Below are positions 40,536 to 50,252 of a stretch of DNA of 64,000 bases, piece by piece; the stretch's first letter is position 1, and each line of letters begins with the position of its first letter. A program made the position numbers and the translations under genes. Location: assembly GCA_025934645.1 (NCBI GenBank), contig JAICWY010000004.1, forward strand, positions 21,594 through 85,593. The letters run 5' to 3'. Under the pieces are notes generated by a model. That model was not told the origin of the DNA. It searched no databases and was given only the letters and a program-made list of their open reading frames with translations. Source of the stretch: Vulcanimicrobiia bacterium. GTDB taxonomy: Bacteria; Vulcanimicrobiota; Vulcanimicrobiia; Vulcanimicrobiales; Vulcanimicrobiaceae.

Positions 40536-41941
40536 ACCGCCTCCTCCACCGGCAGAACGCGGCGTAATTCGTCCAGCGACGTGTCACCCAACCGAACCAG
40601 GCGTAGACCTTCCGCGGGCATCGGCACGTACCCGCGCTCGAGCGCCATTTCGCACAACTGCACGCTCGAGGCGCCGCCCGCGATCGCGGTACGCATTTTA
40701 TCGTCCAAGAACATCGCCTCGAAGAGCGCGGAGCGGCCGGAAAAGCCCGTCATGCCGCAAGCCTCGCACCCTTGCGCTGAGCGCGCGGCGCAGCGCCGGC
40801 ACAACCGGCGCACCAAGCGCTGCGCGATTACCGCCGTTAGTCCGGCGGCCAACGTGTGACGCGCGACGCCAAGTTCGAGCAGTCGCTCCACACAGCGCGG
40901 TGCGTCGTTGCTGTGCAGCGTCGTCAGGACGAGTTGGCCGCTGAGTGAGGCCGAGGCTGCAACAGCGGCCGTTTCTTCGTCGCGCATTTCGCCGACCATA
41001 ATTGCGTTCGGATCTTGGCGCATGAACGCCCGCAACGCCGAGGCGAACGTGACGCCCGCGCGGACGTTTACTTGTACCTGCGCGACACCCGGAATCGCGA
41101 TCTCAACCGGATCTTCGACGCTGCACAGATTCTGGCCCGGAGTATTGCGCGCCGCGAGAGCGGCGTATAGGGTCGTCGTTTTGCCGCTGCCCGTCGGACC
41201 GCAAACGACGATGAAGCCATGCGGCGCGTGCACGGCCGCCGTAAATCGCGCAGCCAGCTCCGGCGGCATTCCAAGTGAATGCAAGTCGGGAATTCGCGTA
41301 TGATTATCGAGCAGGCGGATCACGAGTTTTTCGCCCGCAATCGTCGGCATCGAACTTACGCGGGCATCGATCGATCGACCCGACGTTTCGATCGGATACC
41401 GCCCGTCCTGCGGCTGACGGCGATCGGCTATATCCATTCCCGCCAGCAGTTTAATCCGGGAAACGACTTGCGCGTAGAGTTCGGCCGGCAGAGCGCGCAC
41501 CTCGTGGAGGACACCGTCGACGCGTTGCCGCACCCGGCCGCCGCCTGCGCACGGTTCCACGTGCACGTCCGATGCGCGCGCGTTTGCGGCTCTGCTGTGC
41601 AGCGCATCGAGTTCGCGGATCGCGGGCGCTTCGTCACCCTTACCGTACGCCGCACCGGCGTGCGGCGCATTCGCATACGCATCGCTCAAACGGGCGCGAA
41701 TCGCTTCGCGAGACGCCTGTACCGTTCGGACGTGCATCCCCGTCGCAAAACGCACGCGGTCGATGGTTTCGCGGTCGGCCGCATCGGGCAAAGCGACCGT
41801 GATGGAATTTCCGTCGCTGAAAAGCGAGAGGACGTCGTGGCGCAGCGCCAGCGAACGCGGTATACGGCGCAGCGCGTCGGCTTCTAAAGCGACGGCGGCA
41901 ACGTCGATAGATTCAAACGATCCCGTCTCGATTGCAGTCAC
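40532..41941 (-). CDS. pilB: Type IV pilus assembly ATPase PilB
   Basis: 469 residues from GTG 41941. A shortened MshEN-like N-terminal region (about 10-85) leads to the ATPase with SDVHVEP (124-130), Walker A GPTGSGKTT at 248-256, the Asp box CSVEDPVEI and the His box GQLVLTTLHSNDAPR. A zinc site (CRRCAARSAQGCEACG) lies near 400-415. It extends pili by adding pilins. It is the first gene of the 13-gene pilus operon, with a candidate promoter about 50 nt upstream. Confidence 0.95.
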   Translation of the reverse strand: MTAIETGSFESIDVAAVALEADALRRIPRSLALRHDVLSLFSDGNSITVALPDAADRETIDRVRFATGMHVRTVQASREAIRARLSDAYANAPHAGAAYGKGDEAPAIRELDALHSRAANARASDVHVEPCAGGGRVRQRVDGVLHEVRALPAELYAQVVSRIKLLAGMDIADRRQPQDGRYPIETSGRSIDARVSSMPTIAGEKLVIRLLDNHTRIPDLHSLGMPPELAARFTAAVHAPHGFIVVCGPTGSGKTTTLYAALAARNTPGQNLCSVEDPVEIAIPGVAQVQVNVRAGVTFASALRAFMRQDPNAIMVGEMRDEETAAVAASASLSGQLVLTTLHSNDAPRCVERLLELGVARHTLAAGLTAVIAQRLVRRLCRRCAARSAQGCEACGMTGFSGRSALFEAMFLDDKMRTAIAGGASSVQLCEMALERGYVPMPAEGLRLVRLGDTSLDELRRVLPVEEAV

Positions 41942-41988
41942 ACCCGTTTCCCCTGCGGACCCTGCGTTAGGCCGGATTTCTCAATCCT

Positions 41989-42016
41989 GTAGTACACATT
42001 TACCACACCGTGTCAA
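41989..42016 (-). promoter_or_regulatory. Candidate promoter of the pilus operon
   Basis: On the minus strand TTGACA (42016-42011) is a perfect -35 box and TACTAC (41994-41989) is a partial -10 box, with a 16-nt spacer. It lies about 50 nt before the pilB GTG. The sequence upstream is AT-richer than the average for the window. Confidence 0.5.
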
Positions 42017-42148
42017 TGGTTTGGACATATTTCGCGCGCAAATCGCCTTAATGTCCGCAATTACACTGCTGCGGGCACATGCAACAGATCGCAAAATGGC
42101 AGTCTCATATGTGCGAAACGCATATAAGTGCGGGAATACCGCGTGCAC

Positions 42149-43039
42149 ATGAAAAGTGTGACTATCGTCTGCCGCTTGAGCTCGCGCCACGGACTGGCCT
42201 ACTACCGGCGGCTTCAAGAGGAATTGCCGAAGCGCGGGGTGTCCATTGCGGCGGCGCACATGGTGCGGCGCAGAAAAGAACTCAAAAAGCGCATACGCCA
42301 AGCCGTGCAATCCGGGGCCGGAACGATCGTCGTGATCGGGGGCGACGGAACGCAGACGGCCGCAGTGGCGGAGCTCGCGCACAAGCCTGCCGTCATGGCG
42401 GTTATCCCGGCGGGCACGGGAAACAGCTTTGCATTCAGTTTAGGCATAAAAGACGACATCGATGCCGCAATCGACACGATCGTGAACGGCAAGGAAATCT
42501 TCGTCGACGTCGGCATCGTCAACGGAACGCATTTTGCGAATTTCGCGACCGTCGGTCTCATCGCGGAGGCGGCGAACCGCACGCCCCGCGGATTAAAAAA
42601 GTTTGTCGGACCGCTCGCGTACGGTTTCACGGCGCTCGGCACGTTCTTTCACGATAAACCGTTCGAGATGCGCGTGAAGTGGAAAAAGAACGACCTGAAG
42701 ATCGTTACGCATCAAGCCATTATCGCCAGCGGACGGTATTTCGGCTGGCAACCCGTCACGCCGAATGCCACGCTGCGCAGCGGTGAATTGGCGTTTTTCG
42801 CCGCTTCCGGCCGAACTGTTGCCGACGCTTTAAAGACGAACGCCGCGCTTCTACGCGGCGAGCAGACGAATCTGCAGAACGCGCATTACTTTTCAGCCAA
42901 ACGCATCACGATAAAAACAAAGCCCAAACAAGCGCTAAACATCGATGGTCATGCCCTTGGAAGCACGCCGGCGAAATTCAAGATAGCGCCCAGGGCACTC
43001 CGCGTCATGGTCCCGCAGGATTTCAAGCCCGCGTCATGA
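42149..43039 (+). CDS. Diacylglycerol kinase-like lipid kinase
   Basis: 296 residues from ATG 42149. The DAGK catalytic motif VVIGGDGTQTAAVAEL and the PAGTGNSFAF motif lie in the N-terminal half, with a beta-sandwich C-terminal half (IASGRYFGWQPVTPNATLRSGELAFFA). The family includes DgkB, YegS and sphingosine-kinase-like enzymes. It is coupled by a 4-nt overlap to a PAP2 phosphatase, so the pair can phosphorylate and dephosphorylate lipids or polyprenols. GTG 42128 in frame is an alternative start; neither has a clear ribosome-binding site. Confidence 0.88.
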   Translation: MKSVTIVCRLSSRHGLAYYRRLQEELPKRGVSIAAAHMVRRRKELKKRIRQAVQSGAGTIVVIGGDGTQTAAVAELAHKPAVMAVIPAGTGNSFAFSLGIKDDIDAAIDTIVNGKEIFVDVGIVNGTHFANFATVGLIAEAANRTPRGLKKFVGPLAYGFTALGTFFHDKPFEMRVKWKKNDLKIVTHQAIIASGRYFGWQPVTPNATLRSGELAFFAASGRTVADALKTNAALLRGEQTNLQNAHYFSAKRITIKTKPKQALNIDGHALGSTPAKFKIAPRALRVMVPQDFKPAS

Positions 43040-43647
43040 GCGCGCAGACCGCGCTGTGGTGCGCGTGCGGCGTACTCTTTTGCCTTTTTGTTGCGCTCGG
43101 TATCCGCGTCGCGCGCAGACCGCTCGGAGCGCTCGACGCGTTCGGCGCGTCGCTGCGCGGCCGCCACGTTCGCTTGGCGGTGCTCTTCACGCGGTCCGGA
43201 CGCTCGCCGGGCGTCACGGCAATGAGCGCCGTTGCCGTTCTCGTGTACGCTCTCGCGCATCTGCCCATGCGTTTACCGGTCATCGTGATTCTCTCGCAAG
43301 TCCTATCGCAAACTATTGTGGAGCTGATTAAGGTGCGCTACCGGCGGATCCGCCCCGAATATTGGCTCGACCGCTTGGAGGCGGGGCACTCGTATCCGAG
43401 CGGGCACGCAACCACCGCCGTCGTGTTTTTCTGCGCCTGGGCGGCCATCGCGGCGACCGGCGCGCTTCCGCTCGCCGCAAAAATCGCGATATGCGCGGCG
43501 CTCGTGGCATGGGCAGGCGGCGTGGCGTGGTCGCGGCTCGCGCTGGGCGCGCATTACCTGAGCGACGTCATCGGCGGCACGTTCTTCGGATTCGCCTGGC
43601 TGTGCGCGCTCGTTGCCGGCCTGCCGCAGGTCCTGCATACGCCCTAA
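43036..43647 (+). CDS. PAP2-family membrane phosphatase
   Basis: 203 residues with about five membrane segments. The three PAP2 motifs are intact: KVRYRRIRP (K-x6-RP), PSGHATT (PSGH) and SRLALGAHYLSDVIGG (SR-x5-H-x3-D). Such enzymes remove phosphate from phosphatidate, undecaprenyl pyrophosphate or related lipids. Its ATG overlaps the lipid kinase stop, which argues for a joint role in lipid or polyprenyl phosphate turnover. Confidence 0.9.
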   Translation: MSAQTALWCACGVLFCLFVALGIRVARRPLGALDAFGASLRGRHVRLAVLFTRSGRSPGVTAMSAVAVLVYALAHLPMRLPVIVILSQVLSQTIVELIKVRYRRIRPEYWLDRLEAGHSYPSGHATTAVVFFCAWAAIAATGALPLAAKIAICAALVAWAGGVAWSRLALGAHYLSDVIGGTFFGFAWLCALVAGLPQVLHTP

Positions 43648-43706
43648 CGGCGTACGGAAGTATGGGACTATCTGACCACCGAAAGCGGGTGCTATGATGG
43701 CCGCAT

Positions 43707-44045
43707 ATGGGTGAAGACCACCCCTTGGTGATCGCACTGTCCGGCGATTGGGATATTTACCGCCGCGACGAACTCGAGGCTGCGCTGCGGCCGGCACGCG
43801 AGTGCCCCGAAGTGGTGCTGGATTTTTCCGCCGTAACGTATGCCGACAGCACGGTCCTTAGCGCGCTGGCCGTGATGCGAAAAGAACGCGTGGCGCGCGG
43901 GTATCCGGCCTCGCGGGTCGTACCGTCCGCATCCATCGCCAGGCTGTTCGAAATTACGCAGATGAGCCGCCTGTGGCCCTGCTTCGAAACCGTCGACGAC
44001 GCATTGCGCAGTTTTGCGGGCACTCCCAACCCAAACTCAGCCTAG
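43707..44045 (+). CDS. STAS-domain protein
   Basis: 112 residues. The STAS fold fills the chain: LVIALSGDWDIYRRDELEAAL, VVLDFSAVTYADSTVLSALAVMR with Asp-Ser at the phosphorylation position, and a final RLWPCFETVDDALRSF. It is an anti-anti-sigma or related regulator. No kinase partner is next to it. It lies 59 nt after the PAP2 gene and 17 nt before the PQQ-propeller gene, so it may be co-transcribed with either. Confidence 0.88.
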   Translation: MGEDHPLVIALSGDWDIYRRDELEAALRPARECPEVVLDFSAVTYADSTVLSALAVMRKERVARGYPASRVVPSASIARLFEITQMSRLWPCFETVDDALRSFAGTPNPNSA

Positions 44046-44062
44046 CAGGGTACAACAATGCC

Positions 44063-45346
44063 GTGCGTTTCGCGGCAACGGTTCCGGCCGGAATTGCGAT
44101 AGGTGCGCTCTGCGCGAGCGCGCTGGCATTCGCTGCGGTTCAGACGCAGCAGCAACCGGGCGCGTGGACGCAATTTCGTCTAAGCGGCAGCAACAACGCG
44201 GTATTGCCGGGCACGCTGCAAACCGCATGGCAAATTCAAACGGGCGGAGCGTTTTCATCGAGCCCGGCGATCGCGGGCAGCGTTCTGTACGCCGGCGATA
44301 ACGCGGGAAATCTCTACGCGCTCGATCTGCGAAGCGGTAAGGTTCGCTGGCGCGCCAAAGCGGCGAACCCGCTTATGTCGGCACCGATTTTATACGACGG
44401 TCTCGTAATCGTCGGTGAAGGCGACGAGAACAGTCCGCAGGGCTCTTCTCCTTCACATCCGATCCGCGTCGGCGCGCCGCCGAGCGCGCTGCTCGCATTC
44501 GATCGCGCGACGGGTGCGCTGCGCTGGCGAATTCCCTTGCCGGGAACCGGTATGCCGACGCCGGCGATCGTGAACGGCGTGCTCGTGCACCACAACGGCG
44601 CGGGCCGCGTGCTCGGCATCAATCCGCAAACCGGAGCGGTGCTGTACGAACGGAATTTACACTCCATCGCATCCATGGTCGCGGCGTTACCCGTGGGCAA
44701 CGGACGCGTTGCTACGAGCGGTGTGGATCAAAACGCGGTGTGGATGCTGGACGCGAAAGACGGCCGCGTGCTGTGGCGCACGAATTTTTCACCAATTGCC
44801 TCGGGCATCGGCGACTGCCCGGCGGCAACGGATGGAAAGCGCCTCTACTGCAACTACGTTATGCCTCCAACGTCCAGTGTCGCCGTGCAAACGGAACGGC
44901 AAGCCGTAACGCGCGCGTACGCCATCGATTTGCAAACCGGAAAACGCGTGTGGGACGTGCTTTTGGATAAAGGCACGCTTCCCAAGCGCAATGAGGCGTC
45001 GATTCCGCTCCTTGCCGGCGGAACGCTGTATTTCGGCAGCGCCGTGGACAATTGGATGCACGCACTCGATCCGCAAACCGGCGCGCTGAAATGGAAGCAG
45101 CACACACGCGGCACGGTCAAAGGCGGAGTCGTCGAGGTGAACGGGACAATTTATTTCGGCGATTTGGGCGGCTATTTGTGGGCGCTCGACGCCGACACCG
45201 GCCGCGTGATAGGCGTTAAGAACATGCGCACGCCGTTCAACGTGGGGTCACCGGTCGTTGCGGGGCAAACGCTGATAATCGGCAGCCGCGGAGGCACCCT
45301 CACCGCGATTCCGCTGCGCGATATCAGCAGCGCTCACGACAGCTAG
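44063..45346 (+). CDS. Exported PQQ-type beta-propeller protein
   Basis: 427 residues from GTG 44063. A signal peptide (RFAATVPAGIAIGALCASALAFA) is followed by seven or so WD/PQQ-like blades with repeated ...LYALDLRSGKVRWRAK and ...GRVLWRT... motifs (for example NLYALDLRSGKVRW, ALLAFDRATGALRWRI, AVWMLDAKDGRVLWRT and WMHALDPQTGALKWKQ). The metal and PQQ ligands of true dehydrogenases are not evident, so a BamB-like scaffold or a polysaccharide/quinoprotein role is equally possible. It converges on the phosphoesterase gene with 4 nt between stops. Confidence 0.8.
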   Translation: MRFAATVPAGIAIGALCASALAFAAVQTQQQPGAWTQFRLSGSNNAVLPGTLQTAWQIQTGGAFSSSPAIAGSVLYAGDNAGNLYALDLRSGKVRWRAKAANPLMSAPILYDGLVIVGEGDENSPQGSSPSHPIRVGAPPSALLAFDRATGALRWRIPLPGTGMPTPAIVNGVLVHHNGAGRVLGINPQTGAVLYERNLHSIASMVAALPVGNGRVATSGVDQNAVWMLDAKDGRVLWRTNFSPIASGIGDCPAATDGKRLYCNYVMPPTSSVAVQTERQAVTRAYAIDLQTGKRVWDVLLDKGTLPKRNEASIPLLAGGTLYFGSAVDNWMHALDPQTGALKWKQHTRGTVKGGVVEVNGTIYFGDLGGYLWALDADTGRVIGVKNMRTPFNVGSPVVAGQTLIIGSRGGTLTAIPLRDISSAHDS

Positions 45347-45350
45347 CGCG

Positions 45351-46706
45351 TCAGTAGTCGGTGTCGGGCTCTTCGTCGAGGCCCATGGTGCTTTCAAAAA
45401 ATGCGGCCTCACGCAGCGACGGGATCGGTTTGAACGGGCCGGGCTTCTGCGCGAAGTCGAAGCAATCGCGCAGCGCATCGGAACGATCGTCGGTGGTGTG
45501 CAGCGAGGGCAGATCGAAAGTTTGCTCCGAGAATTTGATCAAACTTCCGAATTCGTGTTGCACGTGCGAGACGTAGTGCCGCTTGGCCCACGGTGAGATC
45601 ACGATAAACGGCACGCGCGGCCCCAGACCCATGCGATCCAATTGCGGCGGTGCGACGTGATCGTACCAGCCGCCCCAATCGTCCCACACCACGAAAATTG
45701 CGGTCGTGTTCCAAAGCGGCCCGCGGCCGATCGCGTTTACGACCGAGGCAACCCACTCCGGCCCGTACGCGCCTTGAACGGTGATGTCACGGCCGGTGTT
45801 TTCTTTCGGAAACGGGTGATCCGAATTCTGCGCGTTCGGCGCGACCCATGTGATGTTCGGCAGATCGCCGCGACGCGCGTCTTTGAGCACGCGCGTCTCC
45901 GGTGAAATAACGTTCCCCCAATACGGCGAGTACCGGACGTGCCGGATTGCATCGAACGCCGACCAAATGTTGCCGAGATCGTCCAGCCCAGGCGCGTAAT
46001 ACCGCCACGTAATGCCGAGCGGCAGCGCAACGTCCGCCAGCGTCGGAAAATTCAAGCACGGATACGGGCCCGGTCCTTCAGTGCCGTCGGGACGGATGAT
46101 CGACACCGTCGCGTCGAGCGGCGAGTCGCAGCCCCATGCGAATTTTGTCGTCTCCATGTGATTCGGGTTGTTGATGGTAAAGTCCGATTGGCCCGCAATC
46201 AAATACAGGTGCGCCGGAAAAGACGGACCGGTCATCGATTGAAACATGCGGTCGCCGAGCGTATACTGCTGCGCCATCTCCCAATAGGGCGCCAGCTGCT
46301 CGCGCGGCACGTACGCGTATGGAAACTCGGGATCCTGACGCGGCAGCGTATCGACCTTCAGCCAGCCGTCCATCTTGCCGCCGTCGTACTCTTGCACAAA
46401 GGCTTTGTGCTGGTGATCGACGTCCACCGGCAGAGCAAGATCTACGGGATGCAGTTTCACCGGCCCCCGCGTGCTCATGCCTACATCGACGGTGTCCGCG
46501 CCCGGAAAATCCTTGAAGAAATTATCGAACGAGCGGTTTTCCTGAATGATGATGACGACGTGCTTGATATGCCCGCGCAGATTCGCCAGATACTCCGCTT
46601 CCGCGCGCTGCTTGACGTTGATGGGCTTGGCGCCGGCGCAAAGCATCGTGAACGGCAGGGCCGCGGCCAGAGCAATCGCGGCGCGGAACGTACGTGCGGC
46701 ACACAT
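45351..46706 (-). CDS. Exported phosphoesterase (phospholipase C/acid phosphatase-like)
   Basis: 451 residues with a signal peptide (about 1-26). The phosphoesterase motif [23 protein letters not shown] holds Glu56 and Asn57, and downstream [15 protein letters not shown] and [30 protein letters not shown] carry the second metal site. The family (PF04185) covers bacterial phospholipase C and AcpA-like acid phosphatases that act outside the cytoplasm on phospholipid or phosphomonoesters. It converges with the beta-propeller gene. The substrate is not clear from sequence. Confidence 0.88.
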   Translation of the reverse strand: MCAARTFRAAIALAAALPFTMLCAGAKPINVKQRAEAEYLANLRGHIKHVVIIIQENRSFDNFFKDFPGADTVDVGMSTRGPVKLHPVDLALPVDVDHQHKAFVQEYDGGKMDGWLKVDTLPRQDPEFPYAYVPREQLAPYWEMAQQYTLGDRMFQSMTGPSFPAHLYLIAGQSDFTINNPNHMETTKFAWGCDSPLDATVSIIRPDGTEGPGPYPCLNFPTLADVALPLGITWRYYAPGLDDLGNIWSAFDAIRHVRYSPYWGNVISPETRVLKDARRGDLPNITWVAPNAQNSDHPFPKENTGRDITVQGAYGPEWVASVVNAIGRGPLWNTTAIFVVWDDWGGWYDHVAPPQLDRMGLGPRVPFIVISPWAKRHYVSHVQHEFGSLIKFSEQTFDLPSLHTTDDRSDALRDCFDFAQKPGPFKPIPSLREAAFFESTMGLDEEPDTDY

Positions 46707-46724
46707 GCGGACCCTTTGTACCCG

Positions 46725-47591
46725 CTACGCGGCGTTCTTCCTTGCTGCTCCTCGCTCGTCGGCGCGCTGCTTGAGAACCTTGGTTAAAATCGCGCCGACG
46801 AGGACAACCTGCGCCGAATAATATAACCAGATCAATACTGCCAGCAACGCTCCCGCGTCGGCGTACGGCGACTTGGCATTCATTTGCCCGAAATAGAAGG
46901 CAAGCGCAAACTGGCCGCGCTCGTAGAGCACCGCGCTCACGAATGACGCGATCCACACGCCGCGCCATGGGATGTCGACGGGCGGTAGATATGCGAACAT
47001 GAACAGAAACAGAAACGTCAGCAGCACGATGCTCGCGCCAATGTCGAGCGCTTGATACAGCACGCCCCGCATCAGCGGCAGCGCATGCGTATGCGTCGTG
47101 AGCGCATGCACGGCGCCCCCGGCAAAGAGGAGAACCATCAGCAGCAGCGCGAGGACGTAGATCCCTAAGAACTGCAATGCGTGACCGCCGGCCTCCCGCA
47201 CCGCGCCGCTGCCGTCGCCTTTCTTCCTATCCCATACCGCATCGAGCGCGCGCTGCAATTGAAACGCCGTCGCAGCCACCGCAAGCACGAACATGAGCGC
47301 GCCCACGGCCAGCGCGATCCATCCGTAGTGCGCGTGCGTAGCGGAACGCAGGATCGCTTCGAGCGCCTGGGCGTTTTGCGGGCCCCCAACGTGACGCGCG
47401 CTGCCGGTTACGCCTGCGTGCGGATGCGCCGCGACAAGAGAGGCCACGTACACCGCAGCAAGCGCAAGTCCGGCGAGCGCTAATGCGCCGTAAAATGCGA
47501 GCGACGAAGCCATCTCCGCCGAGCGGTGCGCCTGCCACTGCGCGAATGTGTCTTTGACGATCGCCCAAATGTTCGAAGCCGCGCGACGCAT
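46725..47591 (-). CDS. YihY/virulence factor BrkB family membrane protein
   Basis: 288 residues with six membrane segments. The family start IVKDTFAQWQAHRSAEMASSLAFYGALALAGLALAA and the mid-chain GVLYQALDIGASIVLLTFLFLFMFAYLPP and VLYERGQFALAFYFGQMNAKSPYADAGALLAVLIWLYYSAQVVLVGAIL match YihY/BrkB proteins. They were once called ribonuclease BN but are now viewed as inner-membrane transporters or envelope proteins of unclear function. A terminator separates it from ftsZ upstream. Confidence 0.9.
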   Translation of the reverse strand: MRRAASNIWAIVKDTFAQWQAHRSAEMASSLAFYGALALAGLALAAVYVASLVAAHPHAGVTGSARHVGGPQNAQALEAILRSATHAHYGWIALAVGALMFVLAVAATAFQLQRALDAVWDRKKGDGSGAVREAGGHALQFLGIYVLALLLMVLLFAGGAVHALTTHTHALPLMRGVLYQALDIGASIVLLTFLFLFMFAYLPPVDIPWRGVWIASFVSAVLYERGQFALAFYFGQMNAKSPYADAGALLAVLIWLYYSAQVVLVGAILTKVLKQRADERGAARKNAA

Positions 47592-47606
47592 GCGCCGTGT
47601 ATTCCC

Positions 47607-47640
47607 AAAAAAGAAAGGCGCCCGCCGTGCGGACGCCTTC
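47607..47640 (-). terminator. Terminator of the ftsA-ftsZ unit
   Basis: On the minus strand the stem AGGCGTCC / GGGCGCCT (seven of eight pairs) with loop GCACGGC is followed by TTCTTTTTT. It begins 20 nt after the ftsZ stop and precedes the brkB-like start. Confidence 0.85.
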
Positions 47641-47659
47641 GGAAGAAACCGGGGCGAGA

Positions 47660-48733
47660 TTAGCCGCGATAGCGCAAGAATGCCGGTACCTCGATGTCGT
47701 CCATGTTCAGCGGCGCCACCGCCTCGATCTTCGCGTCGTTGAAATTGAACGAGCTCGAGGCGCGTCCGTACCCGCGCGCGGTGCCGAATCCTGCGGCCAA
47801 AACCGTCACGCGCACTTTTCCCGTCATCGTCGGGTCGATGCTCGCGCCGAAAATGATCTGCGCGTCGTTGTCTACGGCGCGGCTGATCATCTCGGCCGCC
47901 TCGTTGACTTCGTACATCGCCATATCGGTGCCGCCGGTGATGTTGAAGATCACGCCGCGCGCGCCTTCGATCGTCGTTTCCAGCAGCGGCGATGCGATCG
48001 CTTTTTGCGCGGCGTCGGCGGCGCGGTGCTCGCCCGAGCCTTCACCGATGCCCATCATCGCGCTGCCCGCATCGGACATGATCGTCTTCACGTCGGCGAA
48101 GTCCAGATTGATCAGACCCGGCTGGGTGATGAGATCGGAGATACCTTGAATGCCTTGGCGCAGCACGTCGTCCGCGTACGAGAACGCTTCGTTGAGCGGA
48201 GTGCGTTTCTCGATGACTTGCAAAATCCGCTCGTTCGGAATCGTGATCAGCGTGTCGACTTTCTGCTCGAGCTCGGCAATGCCGTGCTCGGCCGATTGCA
48301 TGCGTTTGCGGCCTTCGAATGCGAAGGGCTTGGTGACGACCGCGATAGTCAGCGCGCCCGATTCGCGCGCGACGTCGGCGATCACCGGCGCGGCGCCGGT
48401 TCCTGTGCCGCCGCCCATGCCGGCGGTAATGAAGACCAGATCCGCGCCCTCGATGATCATCGCGAGATCCTCGCGCGAATCTTCCGCGGCTTCGCGGGCG
48501 AGCGTCGGATTCGCGCCGGCACCCAGGCCGCGCGTCAGACCGCTGCCGATCTGGACGGTGTTTTCCGTCAGAGCATTGCGCAGCGCTTGCACGTCGGAGT
48601 TCACCGCAAAGAATTCGACGCCGGCAAGGCCGGCCTCGATCATGCGGTTCACGGCATTGCAACCGCCGCCGCCGACACCGATCACCTTGATCGCTGCGGC
48701 GTGTTCGGGAACGTAGCGCTTCGCGTCAGCCAT
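47660..48733 (-). CDS. ftsZ: Cell division protein FtsZ
   Basis: 357 residues from ATG 48733 with ribosome-binding site GGAGG nearby. The tubulin signature GGGTGTG sits at 107-113, with the N-terminal [18 protein letters not shown] and the T7 loop [11 protein letters not shown]. The linker is very short and the C-terminal peptide [13 protein letters not shown] is the conserved binding site for FtsA and other partners. It polymerises into the division ring. The frame is open for 31 codons upstream, but the spacing to the Shine-Dalgarno favours ATG 48733. Confidence 0.97.
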   Translation of the reverse strand: MADAKRYVPEHAAAIKVIGVGGGGCNAVNRMIEAGLAGVEFFAVNSDVQALRNALTENTVQIGSGLTRGLGAGANPTLAREAAEDSREDLAMIIEGADLVFITAGMGGGTGTGAAPVIADVARESGALTIAVVTKPFAFEGRKRMQSAEHGIAELEQKVDTLITIPNERILQVIEKRTPLNEAFSYADDVLRQGIQGISDLITQPGLINLDFADVKTIMSDAGSAMMGIGEGSGEHRAADAAQKAIASPLLETTIEGARGVIFNITGGTDMAMYEVNEAAEMISRAVDNDAQIIFGASIDPTMTGKVRVTVLAAGFGTARGYGRASSSFNFNDAKIEAVAPLNMDDIEVPAFLRYRG

Positions 48734-48816
48734 GTTGAGCGATTCCTCCAGTTGGAATAAAGGTTGTTGGGCATTACTTCCGGGGTTCCCGGCGTGCGAA
48801 GCACGTTCGGGAGGTT

Positions 48817-50031
48817 CTAGTTCCATAGATCGCCCAGCCAGGAGCGAATTTTCGTGAACACGGAGGGCGAGCGTTTCACGTATTCGTGATTTTCCAAACC
48901 GCCGTTCGGACCAAAGAGCACCAATCCGATCGCAGTTGCGTACTCGGGTTGTTTGAGCGCATCGGTCAACCCCGCGACCGCGCCGGGCAAACCGACGCGC
49001 ACGGGCAATCCGAAAACTTCTTCCGCCAGCGGCTCGATGCCGGTCAAACGCGCGCCGCCGCCGGTGATGACAACTTCGCCGAGTACGAGATCGCGCGGTA
49101 CGTTCTCCACGATCTTCGATTTGGCCATGCGGAATGTTTCCACGACGCGCGGCACGACGATCTGCCGCAATTGCGCCGTCGTCGCTTCTTTGGTCGCGCG
49201 TCCGTCGAGCGTTTTAACCGGAAATGCGCGGTCCGCGCTGTCGGGCGTGCCCGCCCCGTACGCGCGTTTGATCTGCTCGGCCTCAGCGGTCGTCGTTTTC
49301 AATCCCAGCGAGATGTCGTTGGTAAGAATGCTTCCGCCGACCGGAATGGTGGAGGTGTAGATTGCACCGCCATTGCTGTAAACGGCGATATCGGTCGTTC
49401 CACCACCGATGTCCAGCAGCACGACGCCGACCTGCTTCTCTTCCGAAAGCAGCGTGGCCGCGGAACTGGCGAGCGGTTCGAAAACCAGCCCTGCGGACTC
49501 GAGCCCCGCGCGGTGCACGCATTTCAGGACGTTAGTAATGAACGACGTGCCGCCGGTGATGATGTGCGTGTCGACTTCTAAGCGTCCGCCGGCCATCCCC
49601 ACGGGGTCTTCCACGCCGTCTTGACCGTCGACGGTGAAATAGCGCGGCAGCGCGTGGATGATTTGGCGATCCGCTGGAAGGTTGATAATCTTGCTCGCGT
49701 CCACGACGCGCCGCACGTCGGCGATGCCGACTTCGCGATCTTCATTCTGCACCGCGACGACGGCGCGGTTGTTCGTGCTGCGAATGTGTTCGCCGGTGAT
49801 CGCGACGTACACGTCGGAGATGTGCACGCCGGCCATGCGTTCGGCTTTTTCGGTGGCGGCTTCAATCGACTTGATCGTCTCTTCGAGATCCGTGACGACG
49901 CCTTTACGCATCCCCAGGGACGGAGCTTCGCCGTACCCGATGATCTCGAGTCCGCCGGGGCCCTCGGCCGCGACCACCGCACAGGTCTTGGTCGTTCCGA
50001 TATCGAGGCCGGCAACGGTCTCGTGCTTCAT
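48817..50031 (-). CDS. ftsA: Cell division protein FtsA
   Basis: 404 residues from ATG 50031. The actin-fold phosphate-1 loop [16 protein letters not shown], the 1C domain (about 85-165), the ATP-binding [16 protein letters not shown] and the adenosine motif [22 protein letters not shown] are all present. A final amphipathic helix ([10 protein letters not shown]) targets the membrane. It tethers FtsZ. ftsZ follows after 83 nt on the same strand. The 221-nt gap upstream holds the palindrome CAATATATTG at 50091-50100 and probable promoters for ftsA and the chemoreceptor. Confidence 0.97.
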   Translation of the reverse strand: MKHETVAGLDIGTTKTCAVVAAEGPGGLEIIGYGEAPSLGMRKGVVTDLEETIKSIEAATEKAERMAGVHISDVYVAITGEHIRSTNNRAVVAVQNEDREVGIADVRRVVDASKIINLPADRQIIHALPRYFTVDGQDGVEDPVGMAGGRLEVDTHIITGGTSFITNVLKCVHRAGLESAGLVFEPLASSAATLLSEEKQVGVVLLDIGGGTTDIAVYSNGGAIYTSTIPVGGSILTNDISLGLKTTTAEAEQIKRAYGAGTPDSADRAFPVKTLDGRATKEATTAQLRQIVVPRVVETFRMAKSKIVENVPRDLVLGEVVITGGGARLTGIEPLAEEVFGLPVRVGLPGAVAGLTDALKQPEYATAIGLVLFGPNGGLENHEYVKRSPSVFTKIRSWLGDLWN

Positions 50032-50252
50032 CCGTTTCGATTCGCTCCCAAATGCGTCGGCGCCGGTGGCCAAAGCGCACCGTCTGACCCCAATATATTG
50101 TGTTTTACTTGGATAAACCCTACTACGGATAGCGGGTCTTGGCAAGAGAACACGGCATGGTTAGCGCGAGCGTCACTGTCTCCTTGCGAGCAACCTGTGA
50201 GCAAACGCAGCCGCTCAAACTTTTGGCCCAGCAAGCCGACATACAACCTGAT

